Part shown: positions 1-9,568 of the stretch, piece by piece
How the letters are laid out: the number at the start of each line of letters is the position of its first letter
Position numbering within the stretch: position 1 is the first letter of the stretch
NCBI GenBank assembly: GCA_017304135.1
Contig: JAFLBB010000020.1
Location: 1 to 64,000, forward strand
Direction of reading: 5' to 3'
From: Acidobacteriota bacterium
GTDB taxonomy: Bacteria > Acidobacteriota > Terriglobia > Bryobacterales > Bryobacteraceae
DNA length: 64,000 bases
The notes under the pieces: generated by a model
What the model saw: only the letters and a program-made list of their open reading frames with translations
Database searches by the model: none
What the model was told of the DNA's origin: nothing
Program-made: the position numbers and the translations under genes

Positions 1-1466
1 ACAGCGACACGGCCACCATCAACCCCGCTTCGCCTGACCTCACCATCACCAAAACCCACACCGGCAACCCGGCACGCGGCCAGAACGGCTTCACCTACAC
101 CCTCACCGTGAGCAACGTCGGCAACGCTCCCAGCTACGGCGCCATCACCGTCACCGAAAATCCCCCCGCCGGCATGACCATCACCGCCATCTCCGGCCAG
201 AACTGGGCCTGCGACCTGGCCTCACGCTCCTGCACCAACCTGCAGAACTTCATCATTGCCCACGGCTCCTCGGCTCAGCCCATCACCGTCACCGTGACTG
301 TGGCTTCCAACGCCGCATCGAACCTGATCAACTCCGCTACCGTCTCCGGCGGCGGCGACTCCACCCCAGCCAACAACACCGCCAACGACCCGACGCAAGT
401 CGTCGGCGCTGACCTGACCATTACCAAAACCCACACAGGCGACTTCACGCAGGGGCAGGTGGGCGCTCGCTACACACTCATCGTGGCCAACCGCGGAAGC
501 GTTTCCACTGCCGGCGCGGTGTATGTGGATGAGCAGCCGCCCGCCGGCGCTTTCACGAGCGTCGCCTTGTCGGGCACCGGATGGAATTGCGCCGCGCTGC
601 GCTGCACGCGAACTGACTCGCTCGCGGCGGGTGGCGCCTACCCGCCCATCAACGTCACCGTCACTGTGGCAGGCAGCGCGCCCCCCTTGGTGACCAACCG
701 GGCCACGGTCTCCGGCGGCGGGGACACCAACGCCGCCGACAACACCGCGAACGACCCCACCAACGTTCTGCCCGGCCTGCCTGACCTGCGCATCAACAAG
801 TCCCACATCAACGCCTTCATGCAAGGCCAGATCGGGGCCACGTACACGATCAGCGTCACCAATATCGGCCAGAGCCCCACGAGCGGGCTGGTGACGGTGA
901 TTGACCTCCTGCCGCCCTCGCTCAGCGCCACATCGATGAGCGGCGCCGGTTGGGCCTGCGTGCTGGCCACGCTCAGTTGCACTCGCTCGGATGCTCTCGC
1001 CGCCGGCGCCGGCTATCCGGCCATCACGCTGCGCGTGGACGTAGCCGCCAACGCCCCGCCGAACGTGGTCAACGTCGCTACCGTCAACGGCGGCGGCGAT
1101 GCCAACAACGCCAACAACACGGCCAACGACCCCACGGTGATCGGCCAGACCACGGTGAACGTCAGCCTCACGCTCGGCGCCATCACCTTTAACCGCGTCA
1201 CCAACCGCTTCCAGCAAACTGTGACGGTCCGCAACAACGGCGGCAACCTCACGTCGGCGGCGTTCGTGCTCGACGCGCTTTCGGCGGGCGCGAACCTGGT
1301 GGCCCCCGATGGCCTCACCGCCGCCACCACGCCCGCCGGCAGCCCGTACCGCGAGCTCGGCCCCATCCCGGCCGGTGGCGCCGCCGCCGTCACGCTGCAA
1401 TTCACCCGCGCCGGAAATGTACCGATCACTTACAACCCGCGCGTCCTTGGTCCAGGGCCGAGGTAG
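1..1466 (+). CDS. DUF11-repeat surface protein, 3' part
   Basis: The frame is open to the left edge, so the gene starts outside the window; about 487 residues are visible. They form three copies of a roughly 120-residue unit. Each copy opens with a variant of PDLTITKTHTG and contains YTLTVSNVG, then a W-x-C segment, and ends with ATVSGGGD...NNTANDPT. This is the DUF11 / conserved-repeat (Ig-like) domain seen in large bacterial surface or adhesin proteins. A diverged last unit starts near VNVSLTLGAITFNRV. No sortase or PEP-CTERM anchor follows the last repeat; the protein stops at GPGPR. A PEP-CTERM gene follows 34 nt downstream. Role inferred: extracellular scaffold or adhesin. Confidence 0.85.
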   Translation, partial: SDTATINPASPDLTITKTHTGNPARGQNGFTYTLTVSNVGNAPSYGAITVTENPPAGMTITAISGQNWACDLASRSCTNLQNFIIAHGSSAQPITVTVTVASNAASNLINSATVSGGGDSTPANNTANDPTQVVGADLTITKTHTGDFTQGQVGARYTLIVANRGSVSTAGAVYVDEQPPAGAFTSVALSGTGWNCAALRCTRTDSLAAGGAYPPINVTVTVAGSAPPLVTNRATVSGGGDTNAADNTANDPTNVLPGLPDLRINKSHINAFMQGQIGATYTISVTNIGQSPTSGLVTVIDLLPPSLSATSMSGAGWACVLATLSCTRSDALAAGAGYPAITLRVDVAANAPPNVVNVATVNGGGDANNANNTANDPTVIGQTTVNVSLTLGAITFNRVTNRFQQTVTVRNNGGNLTSAAFVLDALSAGANLVAPDGLTAATTPAGSPYRELGPIPAGGAAAVTLQFTRAGNVPITYNPRVLGPGPR

Positions 1467-1500
1467 AATCTATTCCTATATCCATCGGAGAAAACAACAG

Positions 1501-2160
1501 ATGAATCTCAAACAACTCCCCGCAGCGCTTGCCCTGTTTTCCGGGCTCACCTTCGCCACGGCCCAAGCCGCGATCGTCTATGACAACACGGTAAGTGACT
1601 CCGGCCAGACCATCTTCTTCGGCGAAGGGCCGTACTCCGAGATTGGCGACTCGATTGTGCTCGGAGGCTCCGAGCGGCGCCTCACCGACGCCACCGTGCA
1701 GTTCTACAACTCCGGCGGCGAGGGCACATTCGACGCAACGCTGCGCTTCTATCTGGCCGGCGTTCCGGTGGGGGCGCCGTGGGGCGGCGACTACACCGCG
1801 TTCGGAATCCTCGCCCCCGAGTTCGGCGTCTTCGACGTCACCTTCTCCAACCTCGCCCTCGATTTCCCGGCCAATGATCTGGTCTTCACGATCTCCATCG
1901 CCAACGCCGACTCGGTTCTGTATTTGGGATTGAATCTGTTTGATCCGCCCTTCAGCCCCGGTACGAGCGACACCGGCTTCCTGATCGTCGCTGACGACCA
2001 GGGGCAGTTTTCCGCCCCTTCCGCCGGCGACAACTCAAACCCGTACTTCCAGTTGCAGGCTGAGAGCGCGGGCACCTCGACCGTTCCCGAGCCCAACACC
2101 TGGGCATTGGCGGCCACCGGCGCGGCGCTGCTGGCTGCCTTGCGCGCCCGCCGCGGCTAA
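1501..2160 (+). CDS. PEP-CTERM sorting-domain secreted protein
   Basis: A 219-residue protein. The start is the ATG at 1501, because it follows a GGAG at about 10 nt and opens a clear signal peptide (MNLKQLPAALALFSGL, cleavage near AQAA). The C-terminus carries the PEP-CTERM signature: VPEPNTWALA, a hydrophobic stretch, then a basic tail RARRG. Proteins with this tail are processed by an exosortase and usually end up in extracellular matrix. The body (IVYDNTVSDSG..., later TVQFYNSGG) resembles the 'choice-of-anchor' beta-sandwich domains common in such proteins, but the exact family is uncertain. No exosortase gene is visible in the window. Confidence 0.85.
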   Translation: MNLKQLPAALALFSGLTFATAQAAIVYDNTVSDSGQTIFFGEGPYSEIGDSIVLGGSERRLTDATVQFYNSGGEGTFDATLRFYLAGVPVGAPWGGDYTAFGILAPEFGVFDVTFSNLALDFPANDLVFTISIANADSVLYLGLNLFDPPFSPGTSDTGFLIVADDQGQFSAPSAGDNSNPYFQLQAESAGTSTVPEPNTWALAATGAALLAALRARRG

Positions 2161-2211
2161 GCGCGTCCGGCGCTGATGGGTGGCGCAACCGTGGCGGGCG
2201 GCAGGCTCACC

Positions 2212-5200
2212 TCACCACACGAGGCGAAGGGCGAACTGGATGTCGCGAGCGTCGGTTACCGTTCGGATCGGCCTCGTGGCGCCTGGGTTGGGGCGTCCGC
2301 TGGTGTCGGTGAACAGGAAGCTCGCCGAGGTGGCGTTCTGCGCGCTGCCAGGCAGATCGAAGTTGGCGTGGTTGAGTGAATTGAACACTTCTGCGCGCAG
2401 TTGCAGGCGGACCGTCTCCGGCAGCCGGGGCAGCCGGAACTCCTTGCGCGCCGAAAGATCGAGCGAGGACAGCCCCGGCCCGCTGATCGTGTTGCGGCCC
2501 AGGTTTCCGAAGAAGCCCGCCTGCGGAAGCTCGAACGCGCTCGGGTCATACCACATGTCCGGACTCCCGATGCGCGGGTTGTTCGAGGCCCCGGGCTTCA
2601 GGTTCGGCCGGTCCACCGTGGTGGCCGTGGCCCCCGTCACTCCGCTGCGGGAGTGATTGAACGAGAGAAGCGGCGTGAACGGATGCCCGCCGGCGGCCGT
2701 GAGGAAGCCGCTGAGCGACCAGCCGCGCAACAACGGCATGCGGCCGCGATACGGAACCTCCCAAAGCACACTCGCCGAAAAGGCATGGCGGACATCGAAC
2801 GAGCCGAGTCCCTTGTCGCCGGCCAGGTTGCCGGAATCCATCCTGATTCTCGGCCCGCCCGAAACCTCGGTGAACGAGATGGCCGCCGGGGCCTGTTCGA
2901 GAGCCTTTGAGAAGGTGTAGCTGCCGAGGAGAGAGAAGCCGTTGCGCAGGCGGCGGTTCACGCTCATCTGCAGCCCGTCGTACCAGGCCTTGGAATCGGT
3001 GGCAAACAGCGTCATGCTGCCCACGCGCGGATTCTGGCGAGTGGTGTTGGCGGGGTAGAACTTCCGGCCGTCGGGGAGAGTCTGCGCAACGTTGCTGTTC
3101 AGCTCGCGCCGCGAAACGAGGTGAAATGCCCGCATGCCGTTGTAGGAAACCGTGAGTACCGTCTCAGGCAGAATCGCGCGTTGAATGGCCACGTGATACT
3201 GCAAGGCCGAGGGCCAGTTCAGGTTTTCATATTCCAGCAGCACGGCGGCCAGTTGCGGCGGATTGCCGCTGGCGCCCAGCAGGGCGTTGGGGAAGCCCGG
3301 ATTCCGCACCTCGACGTTTTGCACGAACGGCGGAGCGATGACAGCCGGGTCGAGCAGGTCGCCGTTGTAGGGCGTGTCGAAGAACAGCCCCACGCCTCCG
3401 CGGACGGAGGTTTTCCCGCTGGAGAAGGGATCCCAGGCAAACGAGAACCGGGGGGCCAGGTTCTTCCGCGCCGGATTGCGCGTGAACAGCCGCTCGGCGG
3501 TTTGAAAGGAGGCTGGCCCGGTGGCCGAGAGCGGGTTGAGCAGAACGGGCAACTTGCCGTTCACCTCCGTGATGTTGGACCAGGGCTCGTAGCGCAGCCC
3601 GAGGTTGACGGTCAGATTGGGCCGCGGTTGCACGTTGTCCTGCACGTAAAAGCCGGCGTGGGTGAAGCGCAGGCCGCGCGCGAAGTCCGACCCGTTGAGA
3701 ACGCCGCGGAACAGGGTCGGCGTATTGGTGAGAAACGTACGCAGGTTGGGAAAGGTCATCGCGCCGTTCTGGTCGATGATCAAGGTGTCGTTCAACTGAA
3801 CGCGGCGCAGGTCAACGCCGAATTTCACCTGGTGGCGGCCGCGCACGCCGCTGAGCTGATTGGAGAAGTGGAAAACGTTATTCACCAGGTCCGCCTCGGC
3901 TCGTCCGGAGTTCCCCATCGCGCCCACGCCGCCCACGCGCAACTGGCCGAAGGTGGCGCCGGGCACGAGGGAAAAGCTGAGGCCGCCTGGATTGGCGTTC
4001 TCCGGTCCCGTCAACCGGAGCCGCCGGTTGAAGCCGAGCCGCGCGGTGTTGAGCAGCGCCGGGGAGAAGATGTGCGTCTCCTCGATGCTGACGTTATGGT
4101 CGCGGCCTGTATTGAAGCGGGCAAAACCTGGGAAGGGCGCGTTGCCGCCGAACGGCAGCGAGGCGTGGCTGTAGTCGACCGTGTAGCGGCCATAAAGCGA
4201 GTCACGCTCGCCGAGGCGGTGATCGACCCGCGCCGTGAGATAGTCTTCCTTGATCCTGCGGTCGGCGTTGCCTTGCCAGAGGCCGGTCCCGTTGCCGAAA
4301 TCGGCGCCGTTGGGCAGGGGATACAGCGCCAGAAACGGCGCCACCGCCGGATTCACGCCGACGAATTCCAGGTTGCCCGCGGCGTTGGGCAGATAGCCCC
4401 GGCGCGCGTCGGCATTGGGGGTGACATCGCCCGAAGTCTCGCCCTTCAGCTCACGCAGGCTCTCCACGTTGACGAAGAAAAATGTCCGGTTGCGGATGAC
4501 AGGACCACCGGCGCTTGCGCCGAACTGGTGGCGGCGAAACTCCGGCAGCGGGCCGGGGTCAAAGAAGTTCCGCGCGTCCACCTGGTCGTTGCGGTGATAC
4601 CAGTAGGCGCTGCCATGCAGGCTGTTCGAGCCTGATTTGGAGACGACGTCGATCAGCCCGCCGCTTTTGCCGCCATACTCGGCGCTGAATCCGCTGGTGA
4701 CAATGCGGAACTCGCGCACCGCCTCAACACCCAGCACCAGCCCCTGGGCCACACTGCCCGGAGGGCGGGCCTGCGAATAGACGCTCACATCGATGCCGTC
4801 CAGGTAGAAGTTGGTCGCGTTCGGACGCTGGCCCGACACCGAGATGCGGCCATTCAGCGAATTGCTCGTATTGCCCGCGCCTGTGCTGCGCGCCTTGACC
4901 ACGCCCGGGTGCAGTTCGGCCAACTGCAGCCAGTCGCGCCCGTTCAGGGGCAGTTCCGATACGCGGCGCCCGTCGATGAGTCCGCCCACCTCGCCCGATC
5001 GCGTATCGACAGAGGTGACAGACGCGTCGACGGTGATCTGCTCGGCGCGCTCCCCCACGCTCAGTGTGAAATTCAGCACCCCCGGCAGGTCGAGCGAAAG
5101 GACGACTCCGGTGCGCACCTCTTTGCGGAATCCGTCGCGCTCGGCGGTGACCTCATAGCGCCCGGGGAGCACGGCCGCGAAGCTGTAGCGGCCGCCATCG

Positions 5201-5403
5201 TCAGTCAGCGCCGTGCGCGCGCCCCCTGTGTCCAACGCGATGAGCTTGAGGCGGACCTGTCCGGCCGAACGGCCCTGCGTGTCGATCACCACGCCGGCCA
5301 GCGAGGTGTGTTGGGCTTGGGCCAGGGAGCACGCGGCGGCCAGCCAGCAGGCGGCCGCCATCGTCAGCAGCGGGGCCCGGCGTTGGGGGGCGGGGTGGTT
5401 CAA
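2212..5403 (-). CDS. Oar-like TonB-dependent outer membrane receptor with carboxypeptidase-regulatory domain
   Basis: A 1063-residue protein. After a signal peptide (hydrophobic run ending CSLAQAQ) comes a CarboxypepD_reg Ig-like domain at about residues 32-112. A TonB plug follows, with the acidobacterial hallmark SELPLNGRDWLQLAELHPGV, and then a large beta-barrel with many aromatic strands ending FALRLVW. This is the Oar-type receptor typical of Acidobacteriota, energised by TonB and importing an unknown large ligand. The gene is last in the ABC-importer operon. Its TTG start (5403) overlaps the TGA of the binding-protein gene by 4 nt, so it is probably translated by coupling; an ATG at 5361 would lose the basic n-region of the signal peptide. 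Its position suggests it handles the outer-membrane step for the same substrate. Confidence 0.85.
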   Translation of the reverse strand: MNHPAPQRRAPLLTMAAACWLAAACSLAQAQHTSLAGVVIDTQGRSAGQVRLKLIALDTGGARTALTDDGGRYSFAAVLPGRYEVTAERDGFRKEVRTGVVLSLDLPGVLNFTLSVGERAEQITVDASVTSVDTRSGEVGGLIDGRRVSELPLNGRDWLQLAELHPGVVKARSTGAGNTSNSLNGRISVSGQRPNATNFYLDGIDVSVYSQARPPGSVAQGLVLGVEAVREFRIVTSGFSAEYGGKSGGLIDVVSKSGSNSLHGSAYWYHRNDQVDARNFFDPGPLPEFRRHQFGASAGGPVIRNRTFFFVNVESLRELKGETSGDVTPNADARRGYLPNAAGNLEFVGVNPAVAPFLALYPLPNGADFGNGTGLWQGNADRRIKEDYLTARVDHRLGERDSLYGRYTVDYSHASLPFGGNAPFPGFARFNTGRDHNVSIEETHIFSPALLNTARLGFNRRLRLTGPENANPGGLSFSLVPGATFGQLRVGGVGAMGNSGRAEADLVNNVFHFSNQLSGVRGRHQVKFGVDLRRVQLNDTLIIDQNGAMTFPNLRTFLTNTPTLFRGVLNGSDFARGLRFTHAGFYVQDNVQPRPNLTVNLGLRYEPWSNITEVNGKLPVLLNPLSATGPASFQTAERLFTRNPARKNLAPRFSFAWDPFSSGKTSVRGGVGLFFDTPYNGDLLDPAVIAPPFVQNVEVRNPGFPNALLGASGNPPQLAAVLLEYENLNWPSALQYHVAIQRAILPETVLTVSYNGMRAFHLVSRRELNSNVAQTLPDGRKFYPANTTRQNPRVGSMTLFATDSKAWYDGLQMSVNRRLRNGFSLLGSYTFSKALEQAPAAISFTEVSGGPRIRMDSGNLAGDKGLGSFDVRHAFSASVLWEVPYRGRMPLLRGWSLSGFLTAAGGHPFTPLLSFNHSRSGVTGATATTVDRPNLKPGASNNPRIGSPDMWYDPSAFELPQAGFFGNLGRNTISGPGLSSLDLSARKEFRLPRLPETVRLQLRAEVFNSLNHANFDLPGSAQNATSASFLFTDTSGRPNPGATRPIRTVTDARDIQFALRLVW

Positions 5404-6410
5404 AGTCCAGGCTCCTTCAAAATCGACTGCAGCGGTGCAAGGTCGGCCACATCCTCAGGGCGCAAGCTGGCGGGCACCAGTCCGAGGCCGGTCAGCAGCG
5501 CCAGGGTGTCCTCCACCTTGCGTGCCGTGAGGCCGCCATCGCGGTCCCAGATCTTCCCGGCCAAATGGCCCTCCACAATCTGCTTGGCCTCGGCGTGCGC
5601 AAGCGAGAGCCGTTTCATCGATTCCGCGATCAGCAGTTCCGGATCGGCGGCCACACGGCGGTGCGCACGCACGAGGGCGCGCAGAAAGTCCTCCACGGCG
5701 CCGGGATTGTCCTGCGCCCACTGCCGCCGCACATGCAGGCCGTCGATCAAAATGTGGGGAAACGCCGTGGAGTAAGAGAGCAGGACATGGAACTTGCGCG
5801 GTGCATCGCCTTCGATTCTCTGCAGTTCCTCACGCGGCATCAGCACGGCATCCACTTCACCGGCAAGCAGCGCGGCGGCGCGGCCGGCGCTTTCGGTGAT
5901 CACCAGAATTTCAGGTTTGGCTCCCCCGCATTCGCCTTGCAAGTAGGCGCTGAGCAGCGAGGGACTCATGCCCTTGGTGGCGGGCACGCCAAGGCGGCGC
6001 CCTTGGAGCCCGCGGCAGTTGGCGATTTCCCGCCGCGCGGCCACCACCGTGGTGGGGGCGGTGAAGGCGGACACGGTGCGGATCTGCGCCCCCTTGGAGG
6101 CTGCCACCCAGATCGTCTGCGTGTTCACCACGCCCAAGTCGGCCGAACCCCGCGCCAGCGCGTCGGCGATCAGCGCGCCCGAGGCGAGGTGAGTCCGCTC
6201 GATTCGATAGCCGCGGGCGGTTAACTCGTCGAAGGCCAGCATCAGCGGCACGTCGCGGACATCGACATTGATGAGGTCATGGAAGCGCAGCGTGCGCGCC
6301 GGTTGCGCCGGGCCCGGCGAGCGCCCGGCCCCACCATTGCCGCAGGAAAGCAGGGCTCCCGCCATCAACACCGGCGCCCAGACTGACAGGAGGTGTCCGC
6401 GTCTCTTCAT
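5400..6410 (-). CDS. ABC transporter substrate-binding lipoprotein (NMT1/SsuA-like)
   Basis: A 336-residue protein. The ATG at 6410 was chosen because it overlaps the upstream stop as ATGA and starts a lipoprotein signal with lipobox ALLSC (Cys23). The mature part has the two-lobed type II binding fold of the NMT1/TauA/SsuA family. Recognisable segments are ALARGSADLGVVNTQT, the second-lobe start LQGRRLGVPATKG, and AALLAGEVDAVLMP. Proteins of this family bind sulfonates, nitrate, thiamine precursors or similar small molecules, and the sequence alone does not decide which. It most likely delivers substrate to the two permeases encoded upstream in the same operon. Confidence 0.85.
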   Translation of the reverse strand: MKRRGHLLSVWAPVLMAGALLSCGNGGAGRSPGPAQPARTLRFHDLINVDVRDVPLMLAFDELTARGYRIERTHLASGALIADALARGSADLGVVNTQTIWVAASKGAQIRTVSAFTAPTTVVAARREIANCRGLQGRRLGVPATKGMSPSLLSAYLQGECGGAKPEILVITESAGRAAALLAGEVDAVLMPREELQRIEGDAPRKFHVLLSYSTAFPHILIDGLHVRRQWAQDNPGAVEDFLRALVRAHRRVAADPELLIAESMKRLSLAHAEAKQIVEGHLAGKIWDRDGGLTARKVEDTLALLTGLGLVPASLRPEDVADLAPLQSILKEPGL

Positions 6411-7999
6411 TCGCCACTGCCCGAGGGCCGCAACTGGAGCGGCAACAGCTTGCCGCGCGCCGTCCACACAGGCTTCATACGCCGCACGCGCATCGCCCCC
6501 GATTGCTGCCACACCCGGCCGGCCGCATCGCCCATCGGCGATGACCGGGCCAGGCGCTGGTGAACGAAGGCGATCATTTCGGCTTCGTCTGCGGCCGGCA
6601 CCGCCGGATCGACAATCAGCGATAGCCGCGTGAATCCGTGCGTGTCCTCTTCCTCCATCAACTGATAGTCCAGCGGCCCTCCTCCGAATCTTGCCGGCAG
6701 GTGCTGCTCCAAGATCTCCACCATGTCGTTCCCGATCAGGGTAACAGCCTCGCCGACGAGTTTGCTATAGCTGCGGATTCCGTGAAGATGGGTCGTGAAG
6801 CCCAACTCACCCAGCGGACAGCCGCAGCGCCGCTCGCTCACCTCGCCGTAGTCGTCGCTTTCATAGTTGAGCATCACCTTCGAGGCGGTGTCGAGCAGCG
6901 AGGTGAGGTTAAAGGCGGGCACGCTCGACTCGCCCACCGCATGGGGGTGCGTGATGAGGGCAAACGCGTCGGCGCAGAAGTGGAGGTCGTCGGTCGCCTC
7001 CGGCCGCGCGCACCCCAGGCCGATCGAGCCGGTATCAATGGCTCCGTAAGCGGGCAACACACGCGCGCCGCCGCGGCGCATCGCAGCCGCCTTGGCATCG
7101 GTCACCGGCTCGCCGCCCACACGGATCGTCAGCCCCGTCAGATCGAGGCCCTCTTCGACAGCCGCCAGGCACACCCGCAACCCGCGGCTGACACTGGTGT
7201 AGAGCAGGCACTGTTCGCGGCTCCGCAGCAGACCGTGCAGGTAGCGGGCAATCACCCGCGCCTCGTCCGTGCCCACCACCTCGGGCACATTCACGCGCAC
7301 ACCGAGCGCGCGCATCCAGAAGATCATGTACAGGCTGGCGGCTGAGTATTTGAGCCAGTATTTCGAGTCGCGCCAGGGATTGGGGGAAAACCAGCGCTCC
7401 GGGCTGCGGTCGAAATAGGCGCGCTGCAGCACAAAGCGCAGCCCGCCGCCGGGCAGGGTCTGCATCCAGTGCACGGCCGGCGGATCGAGCACGCCCCAGG
7501 CATCGAGCATCGCCATCTGGTGCGGCGCGCCCGCGGCAATGTGGTCGAGATCCTGGAACACCGCCGACGGCACGCCGGTGGAGCCGCCCGTGGTGAGGGC
7601 GAAATCGCGGCGCGCCGCCGGGTTGTCGAAATCCCGCGGCTTCACCTCGATCACCGTCCCGCCCCGCACGATCGGCTTGCGGCCTTTGAACTCCTCAAAG
7701 GAAACATACACGCCGGCCTGGCGCAACCGGCGCAGCGACGCCTCCAAACCGTGGCCGCTCACCTCGGCCCTCAGGTCGCCGTACTCGCAACCGGCCATGC
7801 GAAGCAGGCGCAGGTAGGGGCTGGCGGCGTGGCCATAGATGGTGGCGCGGGCCATCGCCAGGAAGCGCTCCTCACGGGATGCCAGGCGGCGCTGGATGAT
7901 GTCGCGCGCCTGCGCCAGGCTCAGCCCCGGCTTCAGAAAGCGTTGGAGGGCGATCGGGAACTGGGCAAACGACTTGAGAAACTCCCACGTATCGGTCAT
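6407..7999 (-). CDS. Adenylate-forming enzyme of the ANL superfamily (PaaK/F390-synthetase-like)
   Basis: A 530-residue protein. The start at 7999 (MTDTWEFLKS) overlaps the permease stop as ATGA. The nucleotide-binding P-loop of adenylate-forming enzymes is visible at residues 136-144 (TTGGSTGVP). Other ANL-like segments are LTIRVGGEPVTDAK, VLPAYGAIDTGSIG and VMLNYESDDYGEV, the last resembling the motif with the ATP-ribose-binding Asp. These features resemble phenylacetate-CoA ligase and coenzyme F390 synthetase relatives. A set of cysteines (RRCGCPLGE) sits where F390-synthetase-like proteins also have them. It probably activates a carboxylate with ATP. Its place inside an ABC-importer operon suggests that the imported molecule, or a product of it, is the substrate; that is inference. 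Confidence 0.7.
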   Translation of the reverse strand: MTDTWEFLKSFAQFPIALQRFLKPGLSLAQARDIIQRRLASREERFLAMARATIYGHAASPYLRLLRMAGCEYGDLRAEVSGHGLEASLRRLRQAGVYVSFEEFKGRKPIVRGGTVIEVKPRDFDNPAARRDFALTTGGSTGVPSAVFQDLDHIAAGAPHQMAMLDAWGVLDPPAVHWMQTLPGGGLRFVLQRAYFDRSPERWFSPNPWRDSKYWLKYSAASLYMIFWMRALGVRVNVPEVVGTDEARVIARYLHGLLRSREQCLLYTSVSRGLRVCLAAVEEGLDLTGLTIRVGGEPVTDAKAAAMRRGGARVLPAYGAIDTGSIGLGCARPEATDDLHFCADAFALITHPHAVGESSVPAFNLTSLLDTASKVMLNYESDDYGEVSERRCGCPLGELGFTTHLHGIRSYSKLVGEAVTLIGNDMVEILEQHLPARFGGGPLDYQLMEEEDTHGFTRLSLIVDPAVPAADEAEMIAFVHQRLARSSPMGDAAGRVWQQSGAMRVRRMKPVWTARGKLLPLQLRPSGSGE

Positions 8000-8799
8000 C
8001 GCGGTGTGCGGCTCCAGGCGGTCAGGTGACGGTCGAGCCGGGCCGCGGCCAGCGCACACACAAGCGCCACGGCCACCACCACCAGCAGCACCGCCAGCAG
8101 CCGTTCGGCATCGAAGCGTCCGCCATAGGTGCGCAGCAATGCGCCCAGGCCGAAGACGGCAATGAACATCTCAGCGGCAATCATCGCGCGAATGGCCTGG
8201 CCAATGCCGAGGCGCAAGCCGGCCAGTGTCAGCGGCAGCGCCGACGGCAGGAGGATCTTCCACATCACCTGCCGTTTGGTGGCCCCGAAGGCGCGGGCCA
8301 TCTCGACATGATCCCGGTCCGCCGAGCGCACACCGCGCATGGTGCTCCACACGATCACAAAAAAGGCCCCCAGGAACACCACCACGGCCTGCACGGCGCG
8401 GTTCAGCCCCAGCACGATGTAGAGAATGGGGACGAGTGCGATCCGCGGCGTGGCCATGAACGCGTTCAAATAGGGCGACAACACAAACTCCAGCCCGCGG
8501 CTCCGGCCCATCAGCAGGCCCAGCGTGACCCCGAGCCCGGCGGCAGGCAGGTAACCCGCCGCCAGGCTGAGCAGGCTGGCCCCCAGCGGGGCCATCAATT
8601 CGCCGCCCGCGATCATCCCCACCGCCGTCGCCAGCACACGCGAAAAGGGAGGCAGAAAGCGGAAGCCAAGCATCCAGCCGGCCAACTCCCACACGGCCAG
8701 GCCGGCCAGCAGCGGAACCGCCGCTACGAGTTCCCCTCCGGCCCAGCCGCCCAAACGCAGCAGGCCAGCCACTCGTGCGCGCCCCGCGCCGTCAGGCAT
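7996..8799 (-). CDS. ABC transporter permease (SsuC/TauC type)
   Basis: A 267-residue membrane protein of the BPD_transp_1 family with about six hydrophobic segments. The cytoplasmic EAA loop is clear (EMARAFGATKRQVMWKILLP), and the preceding stretch FLSPYLNAFMATPRIALVP is typical of nitrate/sulfonate/taurine importers. Two starts are possible, ATG at 8811 and at 8799. The second is preferred because a GAGGCGG lies just upstream; it overlaps the ATPase gene by 8 nt. A second, different permease is encoded upstream (9565-10356), so the transporter is probably a heterodimer in the membrane. Confidence 0.85.
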   Translation of the reverse strand: MPDGAGRARVAGLLRLGGWAGGELVAAVPLLAGLAVWELAGWMLGFRFLPPFSRVLATAVGMIAGGELMAPLGASLLSLAAGYLPAAGLGVTLGLLMGRSRGLEFVLSPYLNAFMATPRIALVPILYIVLGLNRAVQAVVVFLGAFFVIVWSTMRGVRSADRDHVEMARAFGATKRQVMWKILLPSALPLTLAGLRLGIGQAIRAMIAAEMFIAVFGLGALLRTYGGRFDAERLLAVLLVVVAVALVCALAAARLDRHLTAWSRTPR

Positions 8800-9568
8800 C
8801 GGCCGCCTCATCGCGCATCGCGCGCAAACGCTCCCACAGGTACTCTTTCAGCTCCGTGAAGCGTGGCTCGCGTTCGACACTGGCGGTGCGCGGCCGCGTC
8901 AGGCCCACCTCAATCACCTCGCGCACCCGCCCCGGACGCGGACTCATCAGCGCCACGCGGTCGCCCAACAGGACGGCCTCCTCCATGCTGTGGGTGACAA
9001 AGACGACGGTCTTTCCCGATCGCTGCATCAGGTCCAGCAGATCCTCCTGCAGCAGGCGGCGCGTCTGCGCGTCAACGGCTCCGAACGGCTCATCCATGAG
9101 CAGGATCTCCGGCTCCACGGCGAGCGCGCGTGCCAGCCCCACCCGCTGTTGCATGCCCCCGGAAAGCTGGCGCGGCAGATGATGCTCGAAGCCTCCCAGC
9201 CCGACCGCTTTGATCCAGTGAGCCGCCTGCCGGGCGCACTCCTCCCGGCTTGCGCCGCGCAGCTCCAGCCCAAAGGCGATGTTCGCTGTGACATCGGCCC
9301 AGGGCAGCAGCGCGTAGTTCTGAAACACCATGGCGCGGTCAGCCCCTGGCCCGGTCACGGCATGGGAACCAATGCGAATCTGGCCCGAGTCCAGCGGCAC
9401 CAGGCCCATCATGGCCTTCAGCAGCGTCGTCTTGCCGCAGCCGCTCGGACCCAGGATGCAGAGAAACTCCCCCCGCGCGATGGTCAGGCTGACATCGGCC
9501 AGCGCCACCATCGGAGCACCGCCCTCCGTGCTGGCAAACCGCACCCGCGCCGACTCAATCGTGATCAT
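8792..9568 (-). CDS. ABC transporter ATP-binding protein (SsuB/TauB type)
   Basis: A 258-residue ATPase. Walker A is at residues 40-48 (GPSGCGKTT), the Q-loop at VFQNYALLPW, the signature at 135-142 (LSGGMQQR), and Walker B at 155-160 (ILLMDE, followed by PFGAVD). The switch His is in FVTHSMEEA. These features match the nitrate/sulfonate/taurine importer family. Its start overlaps the stop of the first permease gene as ATGA, and its end overlaps the next permease gene. It powers the importer encoded by this operon. Confidence 0.92.
   Translation of the reverse strand: MITIESARVRFASTEGGAPMVALADVSLTIARGEFLCILGPSGCGKTTLLKAMMGLVPLDSGQIRIGSHAVTGPGADRAMVFQNYALLPWADVTANIAFGLELRGASREECARQAAHWIKAVGLGGFEHHLPRQLSGGMQQRVGLARALAVEPEILLMDEPFGAVDAQTRRLLQEDLLDLMQRSGKTVVFVTHSMEEAVLLGDRVALMSPRPGRVREVIEVGLTRPRTASVEREPRFTELKEYLWERLRAMRDEAADA

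Noticed and set aside
222-1400. Minus-strand frame of 392 codons
   Set aside because: It is the antisense shadow of the DUF11-repeat gene, and its apparent repeats mirror the real ones.
3121-4635. Long plus-strand frame of 504 codons
   Set aside because: It lies antisense inside the Oar-like receptor gene, has no domain, and is explained by high GC content.
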